A DNA stretch of 64,000 bases from HXMU1420-13 sp034669965. GTDB lineage: Bacteria > Bacteroidota > Rhodothermia > Balneolales > Balneolaceae. Positions 40,242 through 49,900 of the stretch are shown piece after piece. The stretch spans positions 434,001-498,000 of the forward strand of contig JAXMOK010000001.1 of assembly GCA_034669965.1 (NCBI GenBank). Direction: 5' to 3'. Position 1 is the stretch's first letter, and each line of letters starts with the position of its first letter. The translations under genes were made by a program, and so were the position numbers. Below the pieces are notes generated by a model. That model saw nothing but the letters and a program-made list of their open reading frames with translations, searched no databases and was not told the DNA's origin.

Positions 40242-42275
40242 CTAAAATTCGCTAAAATCGTCATCACCTAATGGAATCAGCTCGTGTGCAGCCATATCAG
40301 AAGATCCGTTTCTTGATGCATTCCCGGGTGCATTGTTATACGCCGGTTTGTATGTATGCGCCGGCTCAATAGGCATACGCGCATCAGAATAACGTGAGTT
40401 TGAATTATCGGTTTTTGTAATTGAATCGAATACTCCATTTGAGCTCAGCCCCACTAATACAGCCATTCTAGCAACTATCTGATTTAATTCAGATGCTTGC
40501 GCAGTTAATTCTTCAGCTGCACTCGCACTTTCTTCCGATGCAGATGCATTGCCTTGAACCACCGTGTCCATATCGTTCATTACCACATTCATTTGTGTAA
40601 TACCATCAGCTTGTTCTTTCGATGCAGCCGAAATCTCAACTACCAGTGTACTCACACTATCGATACTCTCGGCAATCTTCTCTAGATTTTCTGCCACTTC
40701 GTTGGCAACCGATGTACCACGCTGTGTGTTCTCTTGCGACTTCTGAATAAGATTTGAAGTATCCTTTGCTGCCTCAGCACTACGTTGTGCCAGGTTTCGA
40801 ACTTCTTCGGCCACAACAGCAAATCCTTTACCTGCCTCACCTGCTCTCGCGGCTTCAACAGCTGCATTCAACGCTAATAAGTTGGTTTGGAATGCGATAT
40901 CATCGATGGTTTTAATGATTTTCGAGGTTTCTGCCGAAGAGTTTTTAATTTCTTCCATCGCTTTGTTCATGCGCACCATTGCAGTAACACCATTTTCAAT
41001 CAGTGGCTTAGCAACATTCATGGCATGTTCTGCTTCCGATGAGTTCTCATCAGTTTGCTTAATCTGCGACGACATTTCCTCTAAGGATGAAGACGTTTCT
41101 TCGAGGCTGGCAGCTTGCTTACTTGCGCTACTGGCCAGTTGTTGGCTAGAGCTTGATAACTGTTCGGCTGAAGACTGTACTTCGTTTGCTCCGGTAGAAA
41201 GTTGTGCTATAATTTCTTTCAATACTCTGTTAATCGAACGCCCAACAAATGATGCCACTACAAAAGCAAATACCACGGCAGCTATCGAAAAGATTCCAAC
41301 CGAAAGTAAGGCAGTAGAAACTACACTATGCGTTGAGTTTGCTTCTTCAAAGGCATTGCTTTGAGCTATGCTCGCCAATGCTACTGCATCACCAAGAATG
41401 TTTTGGAACGCTTCAGTACGCTGATTTTCTGCAATCGAAACCTCATTACGTGCAGCAATCATTGCCCGTACGGTTTCAACATTATCATTAAGTGTTGCAA
41501 GAGCGATGTTTAAGTAAATTTCACCTTCCATCGAAGAAACACCGTTTAATAAGCCACCAAACTCTGTTCTCAGGCCAACAAGCTTTTCTTCGATGCTTGC
41601 AAACTCATCTACTTGGCCCATTGCTTCGCTTTGCCATAATTGATTTAATAGCACTAACTGCTCGTTAATTAAAGCCTCAGCGTCTTGGATTCGCTGTAAT
41701 TCAATAGCTTGTTCTGCCTCGCCCATCATAGGCAATTCAGCTTTCGCTACACCCAGGTATTCATCAACACTCGACTGAAAATCAACTCCGGAAGCAGCTG
41801 TTTGATCACGATATTTGATCAACGATTCATTAGCAGAATGATATCCAAAAATAGCCTCTTCGAATAAAACCAGATTTGTTTCCAGGTTTTGTATATAAGA
41901 CTGAATAGATTCCAAGTTATTGATATCGGCTAACGACTGGGTCGAATCTATTTGTCCCTTTAGGCGCTCTAAGCCATTTTTAACTTCTTGCCAGGAGGCA
42001 TTGTCATTTTTATTGGCATAGTTCATTAAATTATAGCCAATCGATCGCCCTTCATTTTCAATAAGGTTAGCTATTTGCCACTCTTTTAAACTTACATCCT
42101 GCAGGCGCTCGGTATAGGTATTAATTCGAGATAAGCTAAAAAATGCAATTAGCCCAAGAACTAAAATGGTAACTATACCACCACCTGAGATAAGCATCAT
42201 TTTCTTGTTGATGGTCCACGAATTCACATCGTTAGTTGCTGAAGTAAAATTCTGTGCTTTTTCTTTGATACTCAT
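40242..42275 (-). CDS. Methyl-accepting chemotaxis protein with four-helix-type sensor
   Basis: About 677 aa from ATG 42275 (MSIKEKAQNFTSATND); the frame is open 23 codons further but that would overlap cheW. A membrane helix (MLISGGGIVTILVLGLIAFF) precedes a helical periplasmic domain of about 290 residues rich in Glu/Gln. A second helix (IFSIAAVVFAFVVASFVGRS) follows, and then the signalling domain with NLLALNAAVEAARAGEAGKG. The end (PLGDDDFSEF) is acidic/aromatic, but no classic CheR-binding NWETF pentapeptide is seen. It lies 19 bases after cheW. It should form arrays with CheA and CheW. Confidence 0.92.
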   Translation of the reverse strand: MSIKEKAQNFTSATNDVNSWTINKKMMLISGGGIVTILVLGLIAFFSLSRINTYTERLQDVSLKEWQIANLIENEGRSIGYNLMNYANKNDNASWQEVKNGLERLKGQIDSTQSLADINNLESIQSYIQNLETNLVLFEEAIFGYHSANESLIKYRDQTAASGVDFQSSVDEYLGVAKAELPMMGEAEQAIELQRIQDAEALINEQLVLLNQLWQSEAMGQVDEFASIEEKLVGLRTEFGGLLNGVSSMEGEIYLNIALATLNDNVETVRAMIAARNEVSIAENQRTEAFQNILGDAVALASIAQSNAFEEANSTHSVVSTALLSVGIFSIAAVVFAFVVASFVGRSINRVLKEIIAQLSTGANEVQSSAEQLSSSSQQLASSASKQAASLEETSSSLEEMSSQIKQTDENSSEAEHAMNVAKPLIENGVTAMVRMNKAMEEIKNSSAETSKIIKTIDDIAFQTNLLALNAAVEAARAGEAGKGFAVVAEEVRNLAQRSAEAAKDTSNLIQKSQENTQRGTSVANEVAENLEKIAESIDSVSTLVVEISAASKEQADGITQMNVVMNDMDTVVQGNASASEESASAAEELTAQASELNQIVARMAVLVGLSSNGVFDSITKTDNSNSRYSDARMPIEPAHTYKPAYNNAPGNASRNGSSDMAAHELIPLGDDDFSEF

Positions 42276-42294
42276 AGTTCTTACAACTTTAAAA

Positions 42295-42849
42295 TTATAC
42301 GGTAGCGGGTTCGCCGTTTGCGTTTTTAACTTCCGTTGGCACATCGAAAACTACTTTGTGCACGTCTAGAATCATTTTAACTGAATCCTCTAATTTCCCA
42401 ATGCCCGTCAAATATTCGCTGTTTCCTGTAATTCCAAATGATGGGATTTTTTCGATCTGCTCGGATTTTAGATCCGCTACCTCCGATACTTTATCAACAA
42501 CAATTCCCATCAAGTGTTTTTCTTCCTGAATTACAATGATGCATGTTTCTTCGGTATCTTCTATGGTATGTAAACCAAATCGAACTCTTAGGTTCATTAT
42601 TGGAACTATTTTTCCTCTAAGGTTTAAAACCCCGCGTACATAGTCCGGCATTTTCGGCACTGGTGTTATAGGCAGTAACCCGATAATTTCCTGAACCTTT
42701 AATATTTCGATAGCATATTCTTCGTTGCCCAAAAAAAAGCTTAAAAACTTACCGCCTTTTACGGCAACACCATTCGAATGTGTAAGTTCTTGTTCAGCAA
42801 TTTGTTCTTCCATCATTTCTTTATTTAAGACGTTTATATGAATGGGCAT
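42295..42849 (-). CDS. cheW: Chemotaxis coupling protein CheW
   Basis: A 184-aa CheW with the fold signatures FLSFFLGNEEYAIEILKVQE, ITPVPKMPDYVRGVLNLRGK, IVPIMNLRVRFGL and LMGIVVDKVSEVADL. CheW bridges chemoreceptors and CheA. It is first of a cheW-mcp-tonB-like unit with a sigma-28 promoter 22-48 bases upstream. A second start (MMEEQIAEQ) 11 codons downstream is possible. Slightly longer than the usual 150-170 residues through its ends. Confidence 0.95.
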   Translation of the reverse strand: MPIHINVLNKEMMEEQIAEQELTHSNGVAVKGGKFLSFFLGNEEYAIEILKVQEIIGLLPITPVPKMPDYVRGVLNLRGKIVPIMNLRVRFGLHTIEDTEETCIIVIQEEKHLMGIVVDKVSEVADLKSEQIEKIPSFGITGNSEYLTGIGKLEDSVKMILDVHKVVFDVPTEVKNANGEPATV

Positions 42850-42870
42850 CCATTAGTGGATTCTATTTTG

Positions 42871-42897
42871 TTATCGGGAGAAAAGTGGCGCGTCTTA
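42871..42897 (-). promoter_or_regulatory. Sigma-28 promoter of cheW unit
   Basis: Minus strand TAAG-N15-CCCGATAA: -10 at 42871-42878, TAAG at 42894-42897. Confidence 0.72.
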
Positions 42898-43036
42898 AGA
42901 AATATTTAGAACTATTTTCAAAAAATATTTATCGAGTGTAGCATTTTTATTTATGCATGTATAAAGCACATAATGAGTTATTTATTAATGCACTTATGAC
43001 GTCATAATCAGTACTGGTTAAAAATATTTCGCCCAT

Positions 43037-43067
43037 AAAAAAAGCCCTGTTTAAAACAGGGCTTTTT
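43037..43067 (-). terminator. Rho-independent terminator after cheY (43099)
   Basis: AAAAAGCCCTGTTT and AAACAGGGCTTTTT form a perfect stem flanked by A and T runs, so it could work in both directions. It lies about 30 bases beyond the cheY stop. Confidence 0.88.
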
Positions 43068-43098
43068 AAAATATTCAACGTTTAATGAAACCAAGTTA

Positions 43099-43482
43099 CT
43101 AACTCTCTAAAACCCCAAGTGCTTCTAAAATCCGCTCTCGTAAAATTTCAGGAGTAAACGGTTTGTGAACAAAACCCGCATTCAATTTCTGAATCTTCTT
43201 TATACGTTCGGGGTTACTTTCGGTAGATACAATTAAAATGGGTAGATCTACCGTATGTTGATTATCTCGTACTCGCTCGAGCATCTCTATTCCATCCATT
43301 ATTGGCATATTCACATCTATAAATAGAATGTCTAACCATTCTTCAGCTAAAATATCCAACCCAACCTGACCATTACCGGCTTCAAATATCTCGCCTATTT
43401 CCACACCACTATTTCGGATGGTTTTCTTAATCATACTGCGCATTACCGCGCTATCGTCTACAACTAATATATTTATAGCCAT
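43099..43482 (-). CDS. cheY: CheY-type single-domain response regulator 1
   Basis: A 127-aa receiver domain with the acidic pair DD (residues 9-10), phosphoacceptor Asp56 in DILFIDVNMP, the Thr/Ser switch (IVSTES) and the conserved Lys (HKPFTPE). CheY-P binds the flagellar switch. It is last in the cheD-orf64-cheX-cheB-cheY unit. A second CheY-like protein is encoded next to cheA; which one acts on the motor cannot be told from sequence. Confidence 0.88.
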   Translation of the reverse strand: MAINILVVDDSAVMRSMIKKTIRNSGVEIGEIFEAGNGQVGLDILAEEWLDILFIDVNMPIMDGIEMLERVRDNQHTVDLPILIVSTESNPERIKKIQKLNAGFVHKPFTPEILRERILEALGVLES

Positions 43483-43496
43483 TTATTTGTCCCGTT

Positions 43497-44555
43497 TTAA
43501 GCGTGTGGTTCTAAGACTTTTTGATTCATATGATTAACAATTGCCTCAGGAATTTTATCCAAAGGTAACTGATCTATAACAGCGCCTACATTATAGGCCT
43601 CTTTAGGCATGCCATAAACAACCGAAGTTGCCTCATCTTGGCCTATTGTATAGGCACCTTTATTTCTCATATTTAGCAAACCTTTTGCACCATCTGCTCC
43701 CATTCCGGTAAGAATTACGCCCATCGCGTTAACTCCAGCTGATAAAGCTAATGAGTTAAAAAGCACATCAACTGCAGGACGCTGGTGATGTACCGGTGGC
43801 CCTTGTTTTAATTTCACGTAATATTTAGCACCGCTTTTTTCTACCAACATGTGATAATTGCCTGGAGCAACAAATACATGACCCGGCCTAATTAACTCAC
43901 CGTCTTCGGCCTCTTTTACCTCAAGAGCACATTCTTTATTAATTCTATTTGCAAAACTTTTTGTAAAAGCTGCTGGCATGTGTTGTACAATTACAATACC
44001 TGGCAGATTTGCCGGAAGCGAAGGCAGCAATCCATTTAACGCCCGAGTTCCACCAGTAGAAGAACCAATTGCTATAATTTTATTAGTTGTATGCACTAAT
44101 TCGGTTCCGCCGCCTACCTCTGATTTAACTTTGGGAACCTCTGTTTTGAGTTTCTTTTTGTCGAATTTAGCATGTGATGCTGCACGAACAGCTCGAACTA
44201 CATCTTGAGCAATATTCTGAGTTGAATATGCCGATCCGGGTTTACAAAGTACATCAACTGCGCCTAATTGAAGAGCATTGAGGGCATTTTTGCTATTCTT
44301 TGGAGTTAGCGAACTAATTACAACCACCGGCATTGGGTGATGCTTCATCAACTTAGAAAGAAAAGAAAGTCCATCCATGCGTGGCATTTCTAGATCCAGC
44401 GTAAGTACATCCGGTTTTAATTTAACAATTTTATCGCGGGCTACATATGGATTCATTGCCGTGCCCACCACTTCAATATCTTTTTGTTTGTTTAGCTCTT
44501 CGGCAAGTAGTTTGCGAACCAAAGCTGAATCATCAATTACTAGTACTTTAATCAT
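43497..44555 (-). CDS. cheB: Chemoreceptor methylesterase CheB
   Basis: A 352-aa protein with an N-terminal receiver (Asp54 in VLTLDLEMPRMDG), a linker, and a C-terminal methylesterase domain. The catalytic Ser is in IAIGSSTGGTRAL, His in IVIVQHMPAAFT and Asp in GMGADGAKGL. CheB-P removes receptor methyl groups or deamidates Gln. The start overlaps the stop of the cheX-like gene by one base. It pairs functionally with CheR at 46145, which is in a different transcription unit. Confidence 0.96.
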   Translation of the reverse strand: MIKVLVIDDSALVRKLLAEELNKQKDIEVVGTAMNPYVARDKIVKLKPDVLTLDLEMPRMDGLSFLSKLMKHHPMPVVVISSLTPKNSKNALNALQLGAVDVLCKPGSAYSTQNIAQDVVRAVRAASHAKFDKKKLKTEVPKVKSEVGGGTELVHTTNKIIAIGSSTGGTRALNGLLPSLPANLPGIVIVQHMPAAFTKSFANRINKECALEVKEAEDGELIRPGHVFVAPGNYHMLVEKSGAKYYVKLKQGPPVHHQRPAVDVLFNSLALSAGVNAMGVILTGMGADGAKGLLNMRNKGAYTIGQDEATSVVYGMPKEAYNVGAVIDQLPLDKIPEAIVNHMNQKVLEPHA

Positions 44556-45019
44556 TAGTCCTGCTCCACATAAATTGAAATTTCTACGATGCCTTCATCC
44601 AATAATACATTTATCTTTTCGTGATGAAGGTTTGGAAATAAGGATGCGGCATCTTCTCCTTCTTCAGCTATTCTAGGTGGTTTGATCACACAGATTTTGT
44701 CGTCTTTAGCAAAAATTGGAACCGTGTTTCCACAGATAATATTTGCAATCTCGCATAATGCACCTTCTTTTTCTTCAAATGATGGCTCATCGATACCGAG
44801 CATATTTGCGGCAATAGCAGTGAGTAACGAATCATTTGGGTTTATCAACATAGCGCCTTGTGCAGCGCCTTCAAATTCTACGATTGATCGTGTACTACCA
44901 TTTGGATATTCTAATTCATCCTCTTCAATTTCCCACTCATCCATAGGAAACATGAAGCAAGTGACTTCAAAAGTGTTTAGTGCAATATCGTGTATGTTAT
45001 CAGTGTAAGTAGTAATCAT
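44555..45019 (-). CDS. cheX: CheX-like CheY-P phosphatase candidate 1
   Basis: A 154-aa protein of the CheC/CheX/FliY fold. The catalytic-type motif is CEIANIICGN, giving ExxN at the expected place on a helix, preceded by AANMLGIDEPSFEEKEG. CheX removes phosphate from CheY-P. Only one such motif is visible, as in CheX. It is coupled to cheB by a one-base overlap. CheZ and CheC were not found in the window, so the two CheX-like proteins are the best phosphatase candidates. Family moderate to good; activity is inference. Confidence 0.78.
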   Translation of the reverse strand: MITTYTDNIHDIALNTFEVTCFMFPMDEWEIEEDELEYPNGSTRSIVEFEGAAQGAMLINPNDSLLTAIAANMLGIDEPSFEEKEGALCEIANIICGNTVPIFAKDDKICVIKPPRIAEEGEDAASLFPNLHHEKINVLLDEGIVEISIYVEQD

Positions 45020-45089
45020 ATTCTTTTAAGATAATAGATGAATAACAAGAACTAATCCGTGATCTTCTTATTCTTATCGCATTTATAGT

Positions 45090-45284
45090 TTAACACTTAA
45101 GTGATTGAGTCTTATTTTTAGAAAATCTTGTTTTATTTTGAATCTCTTTTATAAAGTATGGCACATCTTCTAGATCTGATTGCGCTATCATATACGCCAC
45201 CAATCCATTCTGCATCTGCTTTTCATATTCGGTAATAGCTTCTTGGTAATTATCTAATTCTGTATGATTTTCTGATTTTGTCAT
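45090..45284 (-). CDS. Small hypothetical protein between cheD and cheX
   Basis: A 64-aa acidic-to-basic helical protein (NYQEAITEYEKQMQNGLVAY, then DVPYFIKEIQNKTRFSKNK). No membrane helix, no signal peptide and no recognised family. It lies 13 bases after cheD and 70 bases before the cheX-like gene in the same unit, so it is probably expressed with them. No function can be assigned. Confidence 0.55.
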   Translation of the reverse strand: MTKSENHTELDNYQEAITEYEKQMQNGLVAYMIAQSDLEDVPYFIKEIQNKTRFSKNKTQSLKC

Positions 45285-45297
45285 AGCTAATATTTAT

Positions 45298-45837
45298 TTA
45301 TCCTACTCGGGCGGCCGAAAAACTTAAGTCGGGAGAAACACCGGTTCGCAGATTTTTTTGTGGGGAATTCATCGGTACTTTATTAATTGTGACCAAACCG
45401 GATTTCATTTCAAGCACCATGTTTCTAGAGATAGAACCACCTACTTCCTGATTGGCAATCATAAATCCATTTTTCCAGAGTAGTTTTCGAAAGGTGGTAA
45501 AATTTCTTTGTCCTATTTTAAAATAGTCGTCACCGGCATTATTTTTCATGCTAGCACCACCGGCTACGTTTATTTCCAAATTGTTTTTAGTTGCGCCCAA
45601 AGTAAATAGCTCTTTCAATAGTAGGCTAAAACCTGTGTCGATATACATTGCTGGCTTGGAAGCAGCCTTCTTGGGATCAGCTTTCGAAAGGGGAAGCATA
45701 ACGTGCACCATGCCACCAACTTGTGCTACTTTATCATATGCAGTTATTCCTAGGCAACTCCCAAGTGCGTGCGTAATAATCAAATCATTTTGATTATTTG
45801 ATACTTTTAAATCACTAACACCTACAACTTTCTTCAT
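45298..45837 (-). CDS. cheD: Chemoreceptor glutamine deamidase CheD
   Basis: A 179-aa CheD. The catalytic Cys28 is in HALGSCLGITAYD and His45 in GGMVHVMLPLS, both in the family pattern; a Thr/Ser site follows. CheD deamidates receptor Gln residues and can bind CheC-type phosphatases. It is first in the cheD-orf64-cheX-cheB-cheY unit with a sigma-28 promoter about 100 bases upstream. Length is typical. Confidence 0.93.
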   Translation of the reverse strand: MKKVVGVSDLKVSNNQNDLIITHALGSCLGITAYDKVAQVGGMVHVMLPLSKADPKKAASKPAMYIDTGFSLLLKELFTLGATKNNLEINVAGGASMKNNAGDDYFKIGQRNFTTFRKLLWKNGFMIANQEVGGSISRNMVLEMKSGLVTINKVPMNSPQKNLRTGVSPDLSFSAARVG

Positions 45838-45939
45838 TCAATCTTACCATTTTGCATCAGTTTAAGCCCGATTTTCTACACCATTTCAGTACAAAAAGTC
45901 TCTTTATAACTTCTTTGTACTAAGGGAGCTTGTTCAATT

Positions 45940-45966
45940 TTATCGGTTATTATTAAAGAGTTCTTA
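45940..45966 (-). promoter_or_regulatory. Sigma-28 promoter of cheD unit
   Basis: Minus strand TAAG-N15-ACCGATAA: -10 at 45940-45947, TAAG at 45963-45966. Leader about 95 bases. Confidence 0.72.
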
Positions 45967-46090
45967 AATTGATTTACAAGAGCTCATACAGTATTTAAAG
46001 AGTTTAAACCAACAATACTTATAGCTAGGTGAATTCTATATAAACCAAAAAAAAAATCTGGAATTAATTAGGTTGAGCATCTACAAAAAA

Positions 46091-46115
46091 AAAGCACCCA
46101 AAACTGAGTGCTTTT
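46091..46115 (-). terminator. Rho-independent terminator after cheR
   Basis: AAAGCACCCA and TGAGTGCTTT form a stem with one mismatch; on the minus strand a run of T follows (A-run at 46085-46093 on the plus strand). About 30 bases past the cheR stop. Confidence 0.8.
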
Positions 46116-46144
46116 CAACTAACTACTACTTCAAACAAAGTTCT

Positions 46145-46975
46145 TTAAAGTTTTTGATATACAGCCGGTGCTACATTTTTAAAACCTAAAGCCGGTGCAT
46201 TCATGCTTTCAGAATGCCCTAAAAATACATATCCATTGGGCTCTAATAGGTCACGAAACTTGGAAATTATCTCCTCTTGTGTTTGCCGATTAAAATAGAT
46301 CATAACATTACGACACATGATCATTTGGAAATCACCTTTTAATGGCCAACGATCATTTAGATTTAATCTACCGTACGTAATCATTTTTCTCACTTGGTCT
46401 TTTACTTTAAAACTACCATTCTGTTGAGGAGTAAGATATTTATTGAGATAGTTAACCGGAATATCATTCACTTTATGAGCTGCATATGTTCCTAATTTCG
46501 CGGTTCTCAAAACATCTCTGGAAATATCTGTTGCTAATATTTTTACTGATCTATATCGAATTAATCGCTTGTTCTCTAACAGGTTCATAGCAAGTGTTGT
46601 TGGCTCTTCGCCGGAAGAACAACCGGCCGACCACCACTTTACCGACTTGCCTTGCATGGTTGGAAAGATGTGCTTCTCAATAAATTCAAAGTGTTTATTT
46701 TCACGATAAAATGACGTCTTATTTGTGGTTAAAACATCAACAAATGCCAAAAACTCGCCACTTGGTTTGCACGATTCAATCAGATCTAAGTACTCACAAT
46801 ATTCAGAAATCCCCAACAAACGCAGCCTTTTTGTTAGGCGACTTTGAACCAGTGCTTCTTTGCCAGGACTAATATCAATGCCGGAGTAATCGAATATCAT
46901 TTTCCGCACACGCTCGAAATCTGTATGTGTTAGGGGGGCGTCGGTTGATATACTTTTTAAAGCTGTAATACTCAT
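46145..46975 (-). CDS. cheR: Chemoreceptor methyltransferase CheR
   Basis: A 276-aa SAM-dependent enzyme. The N-terminal helical domain (DFERVRKMIFDYSGIDISPG, KEALVQSRLTKRLRLLGI) is followed by the catalytic domain with the SAM motif WSAGCSSGEEPTTLAM and later DFQMIMCRNVMIYFNRQTQE. CheR methylates receptor glutamates. It is last in the cheY-cheX-cheA-cheR unit, with a terminator after it. The partner esterase CheB is in the neighbouring unit. Length normal. Confidence 0.96.
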   Translation of the reverse strand: MSITALKSISTDAPLTHTDFERVRKMIFDYSGIDISPGKEALVQSRLTKRLRLLGISEYCEYLDLIESCKPSGEFLAFVDVLTTNKTSFYRENKHFEFIEKHIFPTMQGKSVKWWSAGCSSGEEPTTLAMNLLENKRLIRYRSVKILATDISRDVLRTAKLGTYAAHKVNDIPVNYLNKYLTPQQNGSFKVKDQVRKMITYGRLNLNDRWPLKGDFQMIMCRNVMIYFNRQTQEEIISKFRDLLEPNGYVFLGHSESMNAPALGFKNVAPAVYQKL

Positions 46976-46993
46976 TTTTATCTCCTTTTCGGT

Positions 46994-49900
46994 CTACTGA
47001 ATAAGTGCCGCGGTATCTAATATTAATCCAACGCGGCCATCTCCTAGAATTGCGCCACCTGAGATATGCTCGGTTGGTGCAATCATGTTGATTGACTTAC
47101 CCACCAGTTGCTGCTGCCCAATCACTTCATCAACCAAAAGGGCATAACGGTCGTTATTGTTTTTGATCACCAACAAGGTTCCTTCCATGATATCTTCAAT
47201 GGCTTCATCAATTTCAAATAGGCGATGAAGGCGGATTACGGGAACAGACTTCCCTCGAAACGAAACTTGTTCGTTTTCGCCCAACACGGTAAATAAATCA
47301 TCCGGTTGAGCTCTAAATGTCATATCGATGTTAATTGTTGGTACAATAAAGCGTTCATCACCAACTCTAATTAGCATTCCATCGGTTATGGCTAGTGTAA
47401 ATGGCAGCTCAATTGTGATGGTAGTACCAACACCGAGTTCTGAGCTTACTTCAATTTTACCTTGCAGCTCTTCGATAGAGCGCCGAACAACATCCATTCC
47501 AACGCCTCTTCCTGATAAATCGGTAACTTTTTCGGCAGATGAAAAACCTGGAAGGAAAATGAGGCCATAAATTTCAGCCTCAGTTAACTTCTTATCGGGT
47601 TCAATGAGTCCTTTTTCGATAGCTTTTCGAAGAATAATATCTTTGTTGATTCCACGACCATCATCTTGAATTTGAATAACAACTTTGCCGCCTTCCTGAA
47701 ATGCACGAAGGGTGATAGTTGCGACATCCGGTTTATCTGTTTCGGCACGCTGTTCTGAGGTTTCAATCCCATGATCTAACGAGTTACGAAGCATGTGAAT
47801 CAACGGCTCATTAATCACATCAACCATATTTCGATCGATCTCGGTATCCTCACCAACCGTGTTAAATTTCACCTTTTTGCCTGCCTTTCTTGACAAATCG
47901 CGTACTAAGCGATTCATTTTATGAAAAGTTGCTTTTAGCGGAACCATACGAAGCGTTAAACTAGTATCCTGTAATTCGCGAAGAATTTTAGTAGCGTGGT
48001 TTACTTTCTTTTGAAGCTCAGAGTCTTTGGCAATATTTGGATCTTGTGCAACTACCGAATGTGCAATTACAAGTTCTCCAACCATATCAATTAAGCGATC
48101 AAGACGATTTACACTTACCCTAACAGAGCTTTCGGTATCACTTTTCTGATTGCCGTTACTTGATTCTTCTACTTTGTTTTTTGCACCTTTTACAGTACTA
48201 CCAGTGGGCGAATCAACCCGCGTTTCATCGTCAGTTACTTGCACTTCTGCAGTAACCGGACGCACAGCCTCACCTTCTTTAGCTAATGCATCAGCTGGTT
48301 GCACTTTATTATCGGCCACGTCTACCAATACACGCATCATACTTTGATAGTTATTGGGAACAGGAAGCGGATCGCCTCCATTGCAATTATCAACTGTGCT
48401 CAGCAGCTTTTTTATGATATCAATCGATTCAAAATTGATATCTGCACAAGCTCGATCGAACGGCAAATCTCCGTCGCGTACTATACTTAATACTGTTTCT
48501 ACATGATGGGTGAACTCAGTAATCGGATCAAGCCCCATAAATGCCGATGTACCTTTAATGGTATGAAAAGCGCGAAATACTGTGTTAACAAGTTCATTAT
48601 CATCGGGCTTGTCTTCCAGTTCAAGTAAGGCACTTTCCGCGGATTCGATTAGTTCACTACACTCAGTGATAAACTCACCAACCATAGAAACATCGATATC
48701 TTCGGGAATACAAAATACCGAGGTATTTTCGGGAGTTGGCACTTCAGCCAATTTATTTTTTTCCGGTGAATTAGCTACCGGCGATTCTTCTACTTCAGTA
48801 CTTACAGTTTCATTAGCTGAAGCGGATTCCTCATCATGCTCGATCATTGAGTTTTCCCACTCAAGATTTGCAGCATTTTCTTCGGCCTTTTCAATATGAA
48901 CTGAAATTTTGTTTAACCAGCCTGCTTCTACACCGTTGCCGGCGAGTACACTTTCAACAATTGCGTATGCACTTTTTAATTCATCAGCAACTTCACCAAT
49001 TTCGTTAGCTGCACAATTCATTAAATATCCGGCAAGAAGTTCAATTTCCTGTATTTCTGCCGATTCATCGATCATCATCAAGTGAGTGGATAAATCATCC
49101 ATTGTAGCATCTGCCGGTACCGACGTTGAGTCGGTAATGTTCTCGCTTACCTCACCTTCACCCGCTATAGCCTTTTCGATTCCATGGAGTGCACTTTCAT
49201 AATCGTCGACACTAACATCTGCTTTTGGCTGGGTAAACTCTTTAAAAATAGAAATGGCCTTAATGGTAGCAACTTTTACAGCATCAAAATACTCATCCTT
49301 TTGATAAAGATGGATAATGCCTTGATAAGCCACATCTGAAAGTTTCTGCAACTGCCCAGATAGGCGTTTTCTTGCACTAACAACTTTCTCAAATTTCGCA
49401 CCTGCAAGGGCTACATTATCTCGATCTGAAGGAGAAACACTTTCGAGTAGATTAATGATTTCAGCAATTTCTTCACCAACAGCTTCAGCAACATCGTTTT
49501 CAGCTTCTTTACTTTTTGCTGCTTGCTTTTCCTTAGCCTTTAAAGCTTCAAGTTCTTCAACTGAAATTACTGTATCCGCAGATTTCTTCCCACCTTCCAG
49601 TGCTTTACGCAACTCAGAAAAAGCTTTTTCAAAATCATCAACAGTTACGTCTTTTTCCGACTGGATGAATTCTCTAAACAAATTTACAGCTTGCATGGTA
49701 GTAGCCTTCACTTCCATGAAATAATCATCTTTTTCGTATAGATGCATCATTCCTTGATATGCAAGGTCTATCAGTTTTTGCGATTGCCCGGAAATACTAC
49801 CTAAACTGCTTACAATTTGCTCGAACTTGGCACCGGCTTTGGCAACATTTTCGCGATCATTTTGCCAAACATCTGCAAGTAACTGAATAACTGACGCTAC

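Larger units (their letters stand above)
45838..46144. other. Intergenic region cheD to cheR
   Basis: A 307-bp AT-rich gap holding the sigma-28 promoter of cheD (45940-45966) and the terminator of cheR (46091-46115). No open frame of note is seen. Confidence 0.7.

Noticed and set aside
48309..48316. Further TTATCGGC matches inside cheA, and others inside fliM, fliP and the barrel gene
   Set aside because: They lie within coding sequence without a properly spaced -35 and do not face a gene start.
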